Below are positions 32,184-41,286 of a stretch of 64,000 bases of DNA, piece by piece. How positions within the stretch are numbered: the first letter of the stretch is position 1; each line of letters opens with the position of its first letter. The position numbers were made by a program, and so were the translations under genes. This DNA comes from CAYTBN01 sp964436045 (GTDB lineage Bacteria > Myxococcota_A > UBA796 > UBA9615 > CAYRNR01). The notes below the pieces were generated by a model. It saw only the letters and a program-made list of their open reading frames with translations, had not been told where the DNA came from and searched no databases. The stretch lies in assembly GCA_964436045.1 (NCBI GenBank), contig CAYTBN010000036.1:1-64000 (forward strand). The letters are read 5' to 3'.

Positions 32184-33869
32184 ATGGAGCGGCGACGGAC
32201 AGGCCGCGTGGACGCGCGGCGGACGCCGCTGACCACCCCGCGGAAGATCGCGCTGGTGCTGGCGGGCACGCTGGCGGGCCTGCTGCTCGCCGAGGGCGCG
32301 CTGCGGGCTGGCGGGTTCGTCTACAGCGCCCGCCAGGAGGCCCGCAATCAGCGGTCGCTTGCCGACGGAGGCGAGTACCGCATCCTCTGCGTGGGCGAAT
32401 CGACCACCGCCATGGGCGGCGACTACGCGTACCCGCACCAGCTCGAGCGGATCCTCGACGCGAGGGAGCTGGGCGTCGACGTGGCGGTGATCAACGAGGG
32501 GATCCCGGGCACGACATCGGCGCACATCGTCGCCACGTTCCCGGACATGATCCGCCGCTACCAGCCGCAGATGGTCGTCGCGATGATCGGCATCAACGAC
32601 CCCCGGGATCACGGGGAGGGCTGTGCCCCGGGCCCCCTGGTCTCGTGGCTTCACGATCTGCGACTGTACAAGGCCGTGACCCGGCCGTGGCCCGTGCTCA
32701 GCCGGCGCCCACTGCCCAAGGACAACCAGGGCGCGATGATCGAGGCCGAAAACGAGCTCGACGCGGTCAGCGCCCGGAAGCAAGAACGCGCGCTACTCAA
32801 GCGGCTGCGCGCGAATCCCGACGACTTCGCCGCCAGCGCCGACATGGCCCGCCTGCTGATCCGCACGGGCCGTCACGACGACGCACTGCAGCGGCTGGAG
32901 GACGCGATGCCCCGCGCCGGCGATCACGCCGGTTTGCTTGCGGTGCGCGCCGATCTGGCGTGGGCGATGAACGACGCCCGCGGGGCCGAGGCGTGGTACG
33001 ACCGGGCGCTTGCAGCCGAGCCGGGGCACGCCGAGGCGTCGTTAGAGCTGGGGCGCATCGCCCAGCACCAGGGCCGTCGGCAGCGCGCGCAGCAGCTGCT
33101 CGAGGCCGGGCACAGGGTCCATCCGGACGACACCTACCTGGCCACCGAGCTGGCGGAGCTGCTGGCGGGCGCGGGACGACCGGAGGACGCGCTGGCGGTG
33201 CTGCGGACCGCCCTCGCCTACGGGTCCGACGACACCTTCCCCTACGTGGTGGCCGCGGAGCTGCTGTGCGGCCTGGGCCGCTACGACGAGGCCGAGGCGC
33301 TGGCAACCGACGCCCTGCTCGTGGCTGCCAACGACTCGTCGGTGAACATGCGCCTGAACACCTGCTACCAGGAGGCGGGTGAGTGGGCCCGGGCCACGGG
33401 CCAGCTGGAGACGTTGATCGCCAGGGAGCCGGAGCACTCGGGGCTACACAGGGAGCTTGCCGAGGTGCGGCAGCGCCGGGGGGACCGGGAGGGCGCGGAG
33501 GCTGCGCTGGGCCGGGCCAACGAGATCGAGGCCGCGCTCTGCCCCACGGCCATCCGCGACAGCTACCAGGCCCTGCTGGACTACTGCGAGCTGTACGGCG
33601 TCGAGCTGGTGGCCGTCCAGTATCCGCGGCGAAACGTGACCCAGCTGCAGCGGATGTTCGACCCGGACCAGGCGGTGCTCCTGGTCGACAACCAGCGGCG
33701 CTTCGAGGAGGCCGTCGCCCGCTACGGCTTCGCCGACCTGTTCATCGACCGCTTCGCCGGCGACTTCGGCCACGCCACCCCCCGGGGGAACCGGCTGCTG
33801 GCCGAGGGCGTGGCGGAGGTGATCGCCGATCGGGTGCGCGCGGACGCCGCCGCCGCCGGGGCGCGATGA
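32184..33869 (+). CDS. SGNH hydrolase with inserted TPR array (island SGNH 8)
   Basis: A 561-aa protein in which the SGNH domain is split. The N-terminal part has a TM helix (~21-40), CVGESTTAMGG (Ser73), NEGIPGTTSA and IGINDPRDHG. Residues ~190-425 form about six tetratricopeptide repeats (ADMARLLIRTGRHDDALQRLEDA, LELGRIAQHQGRRQRAQQLLEAG). The SGNH fold resumes with ELVAVQYPRRN and ends with GDFGHATPRG (Asp527, His530). The repeats suggest docking to a partner, perhaps the GT-C-like protein whose ATG overlaps its stop (ATGA). First gene of a five-gene run reaching the Wzx-like flippase. Confidence 0.82.
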   Translation: MERRRTGRVDARRTPLTTPRKIALVLAGTLAGLLLAEGALRAGGFVYSARQEARNQRSLADGGEYRILCVGESTTAMGGDYAYPHQLERILDARELGVDVAVINEGIPGTTSAHIVATFPDMIRRYQPQMVVAMIGINDPRDHGEGCAPGPLVSWLHDLRLYKAVTRPWPVLSRRPLPKDNQGAMIEAENELDAVSARKQERALLKRLRANPDDFAASADMARLLIRTGRHDDALQRLEDAMPRAGDHAGLLAVRADLAWAMNDARGAEAWYDRALAAEPGHAEASLELGRIAQHQGRRQRAQQLLEAGHRVHPDDTYLATELAELLAGAGRPEDALAVLRTALAYGSDDTFPYVVAAELLCGLGRYDEAEALATDALLVAANDSSVNMRLNTCYQEAGEWARATGQLETLIAREPEHSGLHRELAEVRQRRGDREGAEAALGRANEIEAALCPTAIRDSYQALLDYCELYGVELVAVQYPRRNVTQLQRMFDPDQAVLLVDNQRRFEEAVARYGFADLFIDRFAGDFGHATPRGNRLLAEGVAEVIADRVRADAAAAGAR

Positions 33870-35608
33870 GAAGGCAACTGGCACGGCGGGTGGCCCGCTG
33901 GCTCGGCGTGTACGCCGCCTACCAGGCGTTCGTGCTGGCGCTCACCTGGCCGACCGTGGCCCAGCTGACGACCCACGGCGTCGGCGGTCCGGACAAGGGA
34001 GGGCGCGATCACCTGTGGTTCGTGTGGTGGGCCAAGCAGGTGTTCTGGGGTGACGAGGCCTCGTTCGGCCACATCACCTACCTGAACTTCCCGGACGGCT
34101 ACGCCACGTTCTCCACCTTCCACAACGTGTTCAACGAGATCGTCGAACAGCCCCTGCACCTGCTGGGGCCTCCGGTGATGGTCTACAACCTGGTGATCCT
34201 GATCTCGATGGCCCTGGCCGGCGTCACCGCATACGGCGCCGCCCGGCTCCACGTGGAGGACCGCGGCGCGTGCCTCGTGGCCGGGCTGTTCTTCCTCTGC
34301 GCACCGGAGATCTGGGGTTCGCTGAACAACGGCGAATCCGAACTCGTGACCTACTACTTCGTGCCGTTGGCCTACCTGGCGCTGGTCCTGATGGTCGAGC
34401 GGCGCAGCTGGAGCCTGGCGGTGGGCGCCGGCGTGGTGCTGGCGCTGGCCTCGTACGGCTCATGGTACTTCGGCATCGAGATGCTGCTGTTCGCGCTGCT
34501 GTACATCTCGTTCAGGGCGGCCCAGGCCGCCCGCGCCGATGGCTGGCGCTCGGGACTGCGGGTGGTGGCGCTGGGGGCCCTCGCTGCAGCCGTGTTCTTC
34601 GTGGCGATCGGCCCCCACGTGCTGATGCTACGCCACCACATGCACGAGGACGTGGTGTTCACGGTCGACGTGCCCAACATCGAGCACTTCTTCTGGCCGG
34701 CGACACCGTCGCCGGGATTCGTCCCTCACTCGGTGCAGCGCGTGGGGGAGGCGAGCTTCTACTCGAACCACTACATCGGCTGGGTGCTGATCGCGCTGGC
34801 GGCCTTTGGATACGTGCGCGGGCGGATCGGCGACCGGCGCCTGCTGCTGGTGATTGCCGGATTGTTCTTCGTGCTGGCCCTGGGCAAGTTCCTGCGCTGG
34901 GGGCACCGGGGCACCACCTTTGGCGAATACCTGGTGCCGCTGCCGATGATGTTGCTGTACCAGCTCAGGCTGTTCCGCGGGATCCACAAGTCCTACCGCT
35001 GGATCGTGCTGGTGCGCCTGCTGCTGGGAATCCTGGCGGCGGGCGGACTGGCGGCCCTGGCGCGGGGCACGTCGCGGCGCAGGGCCCTGGTACTCGGTGG
35101 CTCGGCGGCGCTGCTCGTGGCCGAGTTCGCGCTGATCGGGATCCGCCCCGGCGCGATGCCGCTGGAGCGCTTCGACGCCAGCGAGGAGTCGATCCCGTCG
35201 GTCTACCGCACGGTGCGGGACGATCCGGAACGGGTGGCGCTGGTGGAATTGCCGGCGACCATCGAGACCCGGCCGGTGTCCGAGTACCTGTTCTTCCAGA
35301 CCTACCACCAGCACCCGCTGGTGGGCCCGCTGGCGCTGTTGCTGGAGCCGTCGATCTACGCGGAGGTGGCTGAACGATACCGGGAGCTGGAGGCGACCTG
35401 CCGACAGCTGAGGGCCCTGGCGGACCAGCCGGACCAGCAGGACGCGCTGCGCGACGAACTGCGGGATGCCCGGATCCGCTATGTGGTGTACCACCCCACA
35501 CTGTCCAGCGAACGGATCGCGATGAAGCTGGACATCGACGCGATCCGCGCGGCGGCGGTGAGCCGCGAACGGGCGGACGACGGCACCGAGCTGTTCGTGA
35601 TGTACTGA
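33866..35608 (+). CDS. GT-C-like polytopic membrane protein (pair 3, copy a)
   Basis: A 580-aa protein with ~11 TM segments. Near-identical blocks are shared with 41287-43035: TTHGVGGPDKGGRDHLWFVWW in the first loop (Asp43, Asp48), FSTFHNVFNEIVEQPLHL, WGSLNNGESEL, NIEHFFWP, FRGIHKSYRWIVLVRLLLGILAAGGLA and a final RYVVYHP...DIDAIRAAAVSRE..DDGTEL tail. The two acidic residues in loop 1 fit a GT-C catalytic site. Follows the TPR-SGNH gene by ATGA overlap; a UPF0104-type gene begins 6 bases after it, the same order as GT-C pair 1a followed by its UPF0104 gene. Confidence 0.75.
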   Translation: MRRQLARRVARWLGVYAAYQAFVLALTWPTVAQLTTHGVGGPDKGGRDHLWFVWWAKQVFWGDEASFGHITYLNFPDGYATFSTFHNVFNEIVEQPLHLLGPPVMVYNLVILISMALAGVTAYGAARLHVEDRGACLVAGLFFLCAPEIWGSLNNGESELVTYYFVPLAYLALVLMVERRSWSLAVGAGVVLALASYGSWYFGIEMLLFALLYISFRAAQAARADGWRSGLRVVALGALAAAVFFVAIGPHVLMLRHHMHEDVVFTVDVPNIEHFFWPATPSPGFVPHSVQRVGEASFYSNHYIGWVLIALAAFGYVRGRIGDRRLLLVIAGLFFVLALGKFLRWGHRGTTFGEYLVPLPMMLLYQLRLFRGIHKSYRWIVLVRLLLGILAAGGLAALARGTSRRRALVLGGSAALLVAEFALIGIRPGAMPLERFDASEESIPSVYRTVRDDPERVALVELPATIETRPVSEYLFFQTYHQHPLVGPLALLLEPSIYAEVAERYRELEATCRQLRALADQPDQQDALRDELRDARIRYVVYHPTLSSERIAMKLDIDAIRAAAVSRERADDGTELFVMY

Positions 35609-35614
35609 GAGGCT

Positions 35615-36694
35615 GTGGAGACGTCACCCCCCCCTCGCCGCCGCTCCGTCCTCAAGCTGGTGTTCAGCATCGGCCTGGGTGCCGCCCTGCTGGTGCTGGT
35701 GTTCCGCGGCGTCGAGCTGGATCGCTTCGTGGCGGCCATTCGCGGCGTGCGGGCGAGCTGGTTGCTGGCGGTGGTGGGGCTGTCATCGGCGATGCACCTG
35801 GTCCGCTGCTGGCGATGGTGGCTGATCATCGGCCGGGTCCAGCCGGTCCCGTTTCGGGAGGTGATCAGCATCTCGTCGGTGGGTTTGCTGGCGCTCCAGG
35901 TGCTGCCGTTCCGGATGGGGGAGGTGGTTCGGCCCTACCTGCTGGTGGAGCGCCGTGGACTGCGATTCGGCGCAGCGCTGTACACGGTCGTACTCGAGCG
36001 GACCACCGAGATCGTCGGCCTGGCCGGAGCGTTCACCGTGGCGGTCGTGTTCGCCGACCTGCCGCTGGACAGCCTGCAGCTGGGGAACTGGGACGTCAGC
36101 TTCGTCGACGACGGCCGCCGCGCGATCGGCCTGGCGCTGACGCCGTTCCTGCTGTGCCTGGCCGCCTTCCTGTTCCTCGGGGACCGCATCGCCGGGCCGG
36201 TGGAGGCCGCCGCGATCCGCGTCCACCGCGGTCTGGGGCGCGCCATCGGCGGGCTGTTGCGCTCGTTCGCCGAGGGTGCGGCGACCATGCGTGACGGGCG
36301 CTTCTCGCTGGCGATCCTCGCCACCACAGCGCTGGCGTGGACGCTCAACGCCGGGGTGTTCTGGGCGACAGCGCGGGCCTTCGGGTTCGACATCGAACCG
36401 CTGGCGGGCGTGGTGCTGCTGGTGGTGTTCATGGTCGGTATGCTCCTGCCCGCGCCCCCGCTGTTCGCCGGCGTCTTCGAGGCCTTTTTGATCGCCGGGG
36501 TGACGCTGTACGGCGTCGAACGCAGCGACGCGGCCGCCTACGCCGTGGTCAGCCACGTGGCCCAGCTGGGCATCGTGATGGCCTGGGCGTTACCTTTCCT
36601 GTGGATCGACCGGCTGTCGTTCGCTGCCTTCCGCCGCTTCGTCGACGGGTTGCGGACCGGAGAGGGGTCGGAGGGGAAGGGAGCCGCCGGATGA
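35615..36694 (+). CDS. UPF0104 / lysylphosphatidylglycerol-synthase TM-region family protein (copy b)
   Basis: A 359-aa paralogue of 10954-12054 with ~8 TM helices. Shared blocks: LVLVFRGVELDRF, LPFRMGEVVRPYLLVERR, TVVLERTTEI and PAPPLFAGVFEAF. The GTG at 35615 follows GAGAGG closely. Its stop overlaps the next ATG (ATGA). A role in moving a polyprenyl- or lipid-linked substrate for the neighbouring GT-C-like protein is inferred from the repeated gene order. Confidence 0.78.
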   Translation: METSPPPRRRSVLKLVFSIGLGAALLVLVFRGVELDRFVAAIRGVRASWLLAVVGLSSAMHLVRCWRWWLIIGRVQPVPFREVISISSVGLLALQVLPFRMGEVVRPYLLVERRGLRFGAALYTVVLERTTEIVGLAGAFTVAVVFADLPLDSLQLGNWDVSFVDDGRRAIGLALTPFLLCLAAFLFLGDRIAGPVEAAAIRVHRGLGRAIGGLLRSFAEGAATMRDGRFSLAILATTALAWTLNAGVFWATARAFGFDIEPLAGVVLLVVFMVGMLLPAPPLFAGVFEAFLIAGVTLYGVERSDAAAYAVVSHVAQLGIVMAWALPFLWIDRLSFAAFRRFVDGLRTGEGSEGKGAAG

Positions 36695-37827
36695 TGCGAC
36701 GACTGAGATCCCGGCTGGCGCTCGTGCTGGGCGGGCTGGTGGTGGCGTTGCTGCTGGCCGAGGGTGTGCTGCGCCTGTTCGCTCCCGGTTCGGTCTACAG
36801 CTACCCGGGGCAGCTCTACCGCGAGCACCCCACGCGCTACTACGAGATGGTGCCCGGTTTCCACGGCACCATGAGCCAGGCCGACTACAGCTTCGAGTTC
36901 CAGCTCAACGGGCTCGGATACCGCGACCGGGAGCTGAACGCGCTGCCCGGCGGCCCGCGGGTGTGGCTGCTGGGCGACTCGCTGGTCTTCGGCCAGGGGG
37001 TCGACGCCGAGCGGGTGATGTCGGTCCAGCTGGAGAACGAGCTGGCGAACAACGGCGGGCCGGCTGCCGTCGTCAACGGGGGCGTGGGTGGCTACGGCAC
37101 GGTCAACACCGTCGCCCAGTTACGGGACCACGTCGATGCGGTGGCGCCCGACCTGGTGATCGTGACGCTGAACCTGTCCAACGACGTCGAGGACAACCTC
37201 CTGGCCCCGGAGATGATCGTCAGCGGCGGCTACCTGGGACGGGCCCGGGCCGATGGGACCGGGCCCTCGCCAGCAGACGTCTGGCTGCGCGCCCACGTGC
37301 GCAGCTATCAAATGTTACGCAGGGCCCTGGAGCGGCCGCAGGGGCCGGTGGAGGTACACCAGAGGCACCAGATCTTCCAGGTCCCGGTGCCACCCCCCGA
37401 CGAGGTAGCCCACTTCGTGGAGCTGGCGCGCAGCGGGCCGGTCAGCGAGCGGATCCAGTCGATGCTCGACGCCACCGACCGGGCGCTGGGCGAGCTGGCC
37501 GCCGAGGCCGCCGCGCGCGAGCTGCCGGTCGGTGTGGTGATCATGCCCGCGTCGTTCAACTTCCGGCCCGGCGAGATCCAGCAGGTGGCCCGCCACTCGC
37601 GGGTACCCGAGGCGGAGGTGGACGCCGCCCGGATCGTCGAACGGGCGCGGCTCCTGGTCGAGGGCCACGGACTACCCGTGCTCGACCTCTGTCCGGTGTT
37701 CGCGGCGGTGCCCGACCCCGGGGTACTCACCTTCCGCTACGACAGTCACTACAGCGCCGAAGGGCACCGGCTGGCCGCCGAGACGATGGCGCCCTGGGTC
37801 GGCCAGCTGCTCGCCGAGGGCCGATGA
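36691..37827 (+). CDS. Membrane-anchored SGNH hydrolase (island SGNH 9)
   Basis: A 378-aa SGNH hydrolase with TM helix ~residues 8-28 and cap sequence LNGLGYRDREL. Blocks: LLGDSLVFGQG (Ser97), VNGGVGGYGT, LNLSNDVEDN (Asn block) and YDSHYSAEGH (Asp351, His353). The D-x-H spacing differs from the D-x-x-H of most other copies here and resembles AlgX/AlgJ-type O-acetyltransferase motifs. ATGA overlap with the UPF0104 gene places it in the same operon. Confidence 0.82.
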   Translation: MMRRLRSRLALVLGGLVVALLLAEGVLRLFAPGSVYSYPGQLYREHPTRYYEMVPGFHGTMSQADYSFEFQLNGLGYRDRELNALPGGPRVWLLGDSLVFGQGVDAERVMSVQLENELANNGGPAAVVNGGVGGYGTVNTVAQLRDHVDAVAPDLVIVTLNLSNDVEDNLLAPEMIVSGGYLGRARADGTGPSPADVWLRAHVRSYQMLRRALERPQGPVEVHQRHQIFQVPVPPPDEVAHFVELARSGPVSERIQSMLDATDRALGELAAEAAARELPVGVVIMPASFNFRPGEIQQVARHSRVPEAEVDAARIVERARLLVEGHGLPVLDLCPVFAAVPDPGVLTFRYDSHYSAEGHRLAAETMAPWVGQLLAEGR

Positions 37828-37899
37828 CACAGCGAGGCCGGGTTTGCGGTACCCTGTTCGCTGCGTAAGACGACCAGCGTGATCCACGAGGAGGACAAC

Positions 37900-38574
37900 A
37901 TGCGCAATGCACTGATACTCGTCGCAACCGGGCTGCTGCTGATGGCCTGTTCCAGTTCGGCCGACACCGGTACCGGTGGTGGGACCACGGGATCCGGCGG
38001 CGGCGGCGGGGCAGCTGCCGATGACAACCCCAACCATGGGGCGCCGCCAGCCAACGATCAGGACGGACCGGGCAACATGCCAGCCGGGGCCGGGCACAAC
38101 CCGCCCTCCGACTTCGACGGGGCCACAGGTCCCAAGGTGACCGTGTCCGGAACGGTGACCGGCGAGGGCGAGCTGGCGGGCACCCTGTACGTGGACTTCG
38201 TGGTCCTCGGCTCCGAGGATCCCCCGACGTTCCGCACCGTCCACAGCATCCAGCTGGAGGAGTTCGGCGCGTTCAGCGTCCAGGTGCCCAGGGGTTTCGG
38301 TGCGGTCACGCCGCAGGCCTTCGTCGACCTCAACGACAACGGCCTCAGTGTGGGAGAGCCCTCCGGACAGGCCGAGCCCCTCGAGATCGGAACCACGGAC
38401 GTCACCGGACTCACGATCGAGGTCAAGATCCCGCCGCCCCCGGACACCCAGGTGTTGCCCGAGGATCCGCTTGCCGGCGGCTCGCCGCCCGAGGGTATCG
38501 TGCCGCCGGGTGAGACCGCTCCGCCGCCCGTCGGGCCCGCTCCGGCCGAAGGCGAGCCGCCCCCCACGAACTGA
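37900..38574 (+). CDS. Gly/Pro-rich lipoprotein (copy b)
   Basis: A 224-aa lipoprotein; signal peptide ends LLLMAC. A Gly/Thr-rich spacer (residues ~20-70) leads to PPSDFDGATGPKVTVSGTV and a beta-rich domain with VHSIQLEEFGAFSVQVPRGFG, closely matching 20291-20929 (VHSIELAEPGAWSFEAPAGFG). A Pro-rich tail follows. ATG at 37900 has GAGGAGG. This intact copy defines where the ATA-started copy should begin. It sits between SGNH 9 and a Wzx-like flippase. Confidence 0.75.
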   Translation: MRNALILVATGLLLMACSSSADTGTGGGTTGSGGGGGAAADDNPNHGAPPANDQDGPGNMPAGAGHNPPSDFDGATGPKVTVSGTVTGEGELAGTLYVDFVVLGSEDPPTFRTVHSIQLEEFGAFSVQVPRGFGAVTPQAFVDLNDNGLSVGEPSGQAEPLEIGTTDVTGLTIEVKIPPPPDTQVLPEDPLAGGSPPEGIVPPGETAPPPVGPAPAEGEPPPTN

Positions 38575-38606
38575 GGGCTTCGCCCCGCTTCCCACGGTCC
38601 CATAGC

Positions 38607-40058
38607 ATGCCCAGGCGCCCCACAGTGGCGAGCCAGACGGCGTGGTCCGCGGTCGCCACGGGCGCCAACGCGGCGTTCTTCTTCTTCCTGATCCCCCTGA
38701 TCACCAAACTCGGCGGCGTCGGTGCGTACGGCCTCTGGGAGGGCACCTGGCTGCTGGTCAACCTGGCGGCACCGCTGGCGTGGCTCGGCCTGCGCAGCGG
38801 ATTCACGCGGTACAGCGCCGGTCTGGACGACCGGGCGACGGTGTCGGCCAACTTCCACGCCGTGATGGTCGTGATCGTGCCGGCGGCGCTGCTGCTGGGC
38901 ACCTGCCAGCTCCTGGCCGCGCCGTGGATCGCCGCCCAGATCGTGGGCGACGCAGCGCTCGGTCCGGCGATGCTACGAATCGGAGCGCTGTTGGTGGTGG
39001 GCGAGTCCCTGCTGCTGGCGGTGCTGGAGGGCTACCGGGCGACCCTGCGCCTGCGCAGCTACGCCCTGCTGGTGCTGCTCCAGCGCGGCCTGGAGATCGG
39101 GCTGGTGGCGCTGCTGCTGTCCCGCGACCGGCCGATCACCGAGTGTGGGCTGGCGGTGGTGGCGGCGCGAACGCTGGTGCTGGCGCTGGCTTACGTGGGC
39201 ATCACGCGCTCGCTGGGGCTGGTGCGGCCCGACTTCTCACGGCTCGCCCCCTACGCAGTCTACGGCCTGCCGCTGCTGTTCAACGAGGTGCTGGGCCGCA
39301 TGCTCAAGGGCGCGGATCGGCTGATCGTCGGCCACTACCTGGGGGTCGACGCGATGGGCGCGTACGGCGTGGTGGTCCAGCTGTGCCTGGTGTTCGTGCT
39401 GTACACCGCCACCCTGCAGGTGTGGCTCTACCCCCACCTGTCCGGGTTGTGGAACCAGGGCGAGCGAGAGCGGGCGGTGCGGGTGCTCGAGCGGGCGCTG
39501 CGGTTCTTCTGGCTGCTGGCGTTGCCCACCGCCGCCGGGCTGTCGGCGATCGGCCCGACGCTGGTCGCGGCGATGTCCGAACCGGCGGTGGCAGTCCGCG
39601 CCGTGGTGGTGTTGCCGGTGGTGGCCTGTTCGTTCGCGGTCTACGGCATCGCCTCGCTGACCCTCTACGCGCTGGCGCTGGTCGAGCGCACCGCGGTGAT
39701 CACGGTGGTGCTGGTCGTGGCGGCCGGGCTCAACCTGCTGCTCAACCTGCTGCTGGTACCCCGGCTGGACATCCTCGGCGCCGCGCTGGCCAACGCGGTC
39801 GGGTTCAGCACGATGGCGCTGCTGATGTGGCTCGCCGCGCGCCGCCACCTGCCGGTCCGGCTGCTGCCCAGGGGGTGGGTGCTGCCGCGAATCCTGCTGG
39901 CCTGCGTCGCGATGGCGGCGGTAGTGGCCGTGATGGGCCCCGGGGGGCTGGTGTGGCTGGGGGCCACGATCGTGGTCGCCGCTGGGGCCTACGTGGCGGT
40001 GCTGCTGGCCGTCCGCGGGGTCACCGTGGCCGAGATCCGCTCGCTGGTCCGCCGCTGA
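38607..40058 (+). CDS. Wzx-like / MOP superfamily polysaccharide flippase
   Basis: A 483-aa protein with ~12-14 TM helices and the MOP/MATE-like features of oligosaccharide flippases: an early AFFFFLIPLITKLGGVGAYGLWEG segment, LGRMLKGADRLIVGHYLGVDAMGAYGV in the middle and LNLLLNLLLVPRLDILGAALA later. It should translocate lipid-linked glycan units across the inner membrane, supporting a glycan-assembly role for the island. The ATG at 38607 lacks a clear ribosome site; a GTG at 38625 is possible. Convergent with the propeller lipoprotein. Confidence 0.82.
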   Translation: MPRRPTVASQTAWSAVATGANAAFFFFLIPLITKLGGVGAYGLWEGTWLLVNLAAPLAWLGLRSGFTRYSAGLDDRATVSANFHAVMVVIVPAALLLGTCQLLAAPWIAAQIVGDAALGPAMLRIGALLVVGESLLLAVLEGYRATLRLRSYALLVLLQRGLEIGLVALLLSRDRPITECGLAVVAARTLVLALAYVGITRSLGLVRPDFSRLAPYAVYGLPLLFNEVLGRMLKGADRLIVGHYLGVDAMGAYGVVVQLCLVFVLYTATLQVWLYPHLSGLWNQGERERAVRVLERALRFFWLLALPTAAGLSAIGPTLVAAMSEPAVAVRAVVVLPVVACSFAVYGIASLTLYALALVERTAVITVVLVVAAGLNLLLNLLLVPRLDILGAALANAVGFSTMALLMWLAARRHLPVRLLPRGWVLPRILLACVAMAAVVAVMGPGGLVWLGATIVVAAGAYVAVLLAVRGVTVAEIRSLVRR

Positions 40059-40076
40059 GCCGCGGCCGTCCCGCCG

Positions 40077-41126
40077 TCACGGCGTGGCGAGATCGGTGGG
40101 CGTCCCGTCCGTCTCGGCGTTCCACTGGTAGTTGAGGTACATCCGCAGCCGGCCATCGGGCAAGGGAAGCACGTCGCCGTTGAGCAGCCCCCAGCTGCCC
40201 TGCTCGGTCTGCAGGCGGATCCCCGGTTCCTCGGTCCACTGGAGCCCGCCGCCGGACACCGCGCTGCGGATCACGCTCCGCCCATCGGTGACGGCGCTGT
40301 AGTACAGCCGATATCCCGAGTCGGTCGCCACCACCGAGGCCCCGCCCCCTGGCGGCGGAAACGACTGGAGGACCTGCCGCCAGCGCCCCTCGGCGTCCGC
40401 GCTGTACAGCCCGAGCCCGTTGACGAACATCAGCCAGTTGTCGCCCGTGCGGAACACCTCCGGGCTGCCGTACGCCACCCGTTCCTGCCTCAACACGACG
40501 TCCCCGATGCGGAAGACCAGCCCGTCGTCCGAGCTCGCGCGCTGGATGTAGGGATCGCCGAAGCGCCCGCGGAACTCCTCGCCGCACGAACAGAAGTACG
40601 CCACCAGCTGGCCATCCTCGGTGAACAGGGTCGGGTCGGTGGCGAAGCCGCTGTCGTTGCGGATCCGTATCCCCGGCTCCACCTGGAAGGCGAGCCCGTC
40701 GGCGGATACCGCGGACATCACCCGGGCATCGCCGCGTTCCAGGTCGACGCCGCCGAAGTACACGCGTACCCGACCGTCGGGCAGCTGTACCGGCGTGGGG
40801 GCGGTGGCCATCTTGCTGTGCAGCTCGTGGTCCAGACCGATGCGGATCCCGGGCTCCATCGCCCAGGCCAGACCGTCGGCGGAGATCGCCGACACGACCA
40901 CCGCCCGGGTGGGGTTGATGTCCAGGCGGTGGCGTCGATCCTCGGGGACGTCGTCGGGGATCTGCCGATCACCGGAGGCGATGGCCGGGGCGGCCTCGGT
41001 GACCGGCTCGGCGGCGACCGGAGCGGCGCGGTCCCCGCAACCGGTGGCCAACACAACGCTGGCCAATGCCAGCGGTGCCCAGGTCAGCGCCGCCAGACGG
41101 ATCCCCCGGGTCACGATGGTGTCCAT
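40077..41126 (-). CDS. Five-bladed beta-propeller lipoprotein, glycosidase-like (copy b)
   Basis: A 349-aa paralogue of 23824-24912. Signal peptide ends VLATGC. Blade motifs such as SADGLAWAMEPGIRIGLDHELHSKMATAPTPVQLPDGRVRVYFGGVD and SGGGLQWTEEPGIRLQ repeat through the protein. ATG at 41126 has GAGGG 7 bases upstream; another ATG two codons earlier is too close. An extended -10 lies at 41170-41178. Divergent from GT-C pair 3b. Confidence 0.75.
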   Translation of the reverse strand: MDTIVTRGIRLAALTWAPLALASVVLATGCGDRAAPVAAEPVTEAAPAIASGDRQIPDDVPEDRRHRLDINPTRAVVVSAISADGLAWAMEPGIRIGLDHELHSKMATAPTPVQLPDGRVRVYFGGVDLERGDARVMSAVSADGLAFQVEPGIRIRNDSGFATDPTLFTEDGQLVAYFCSCGEEFRGRFGDPYIQRASSDDGLVFRIGDVVLRQERVAYGSPEVFRTGDNWLMFVNGLGLYSADAEGRWRQVLQSFPPPGGGASVVATDSGYRLYYSAVTDGRSVIRSAVSGGGLQWTEEPGIRLQTEQGSWGLLNGDVLPLPDGRLRMYLNYQWNAETDGTPTDLATP

Positions 41127-41169
41127 GGACATTCCCTCGCCGGCCTCGTCTGGCCCGCGCAGGCCGCCG

Positions 41170-41178
41170 ATTGTATCA
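41170..41178 (-). promoter_or_regulatory. Extended -10 (TGaTACAAT) for propeller lipoprotein copy b
   Basis: Reads TGATACAAT on the minus strand; one of the closest matches to the extended -10 consensus in the window. Start codon is ~44 bases downstream. Confidence 0.5.
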
Positions 41179-41225
41179 GCAAGGCGCCCACACACCGCGC
41201 CGCCGAGCAAGGCCGTCTGACGTTC

Positions 41226-41234
41226 TGCTACGCT
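41226..41234 (+). promoter_or_regulatory. Extended -10 (TGcTACGCT) for GT-C pair 3b operon
   Basis: TG at 41226-41227 and TACGCT at 41229-41234, about 52 bases upstream of the TTG at 41287. Confidence 0.45.
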
Positions 41235-41286
41235 GACAGCCGACGGTCACCGCCGCTCCGGCGGAGCCGCAAGAGGGGATCCAGCG

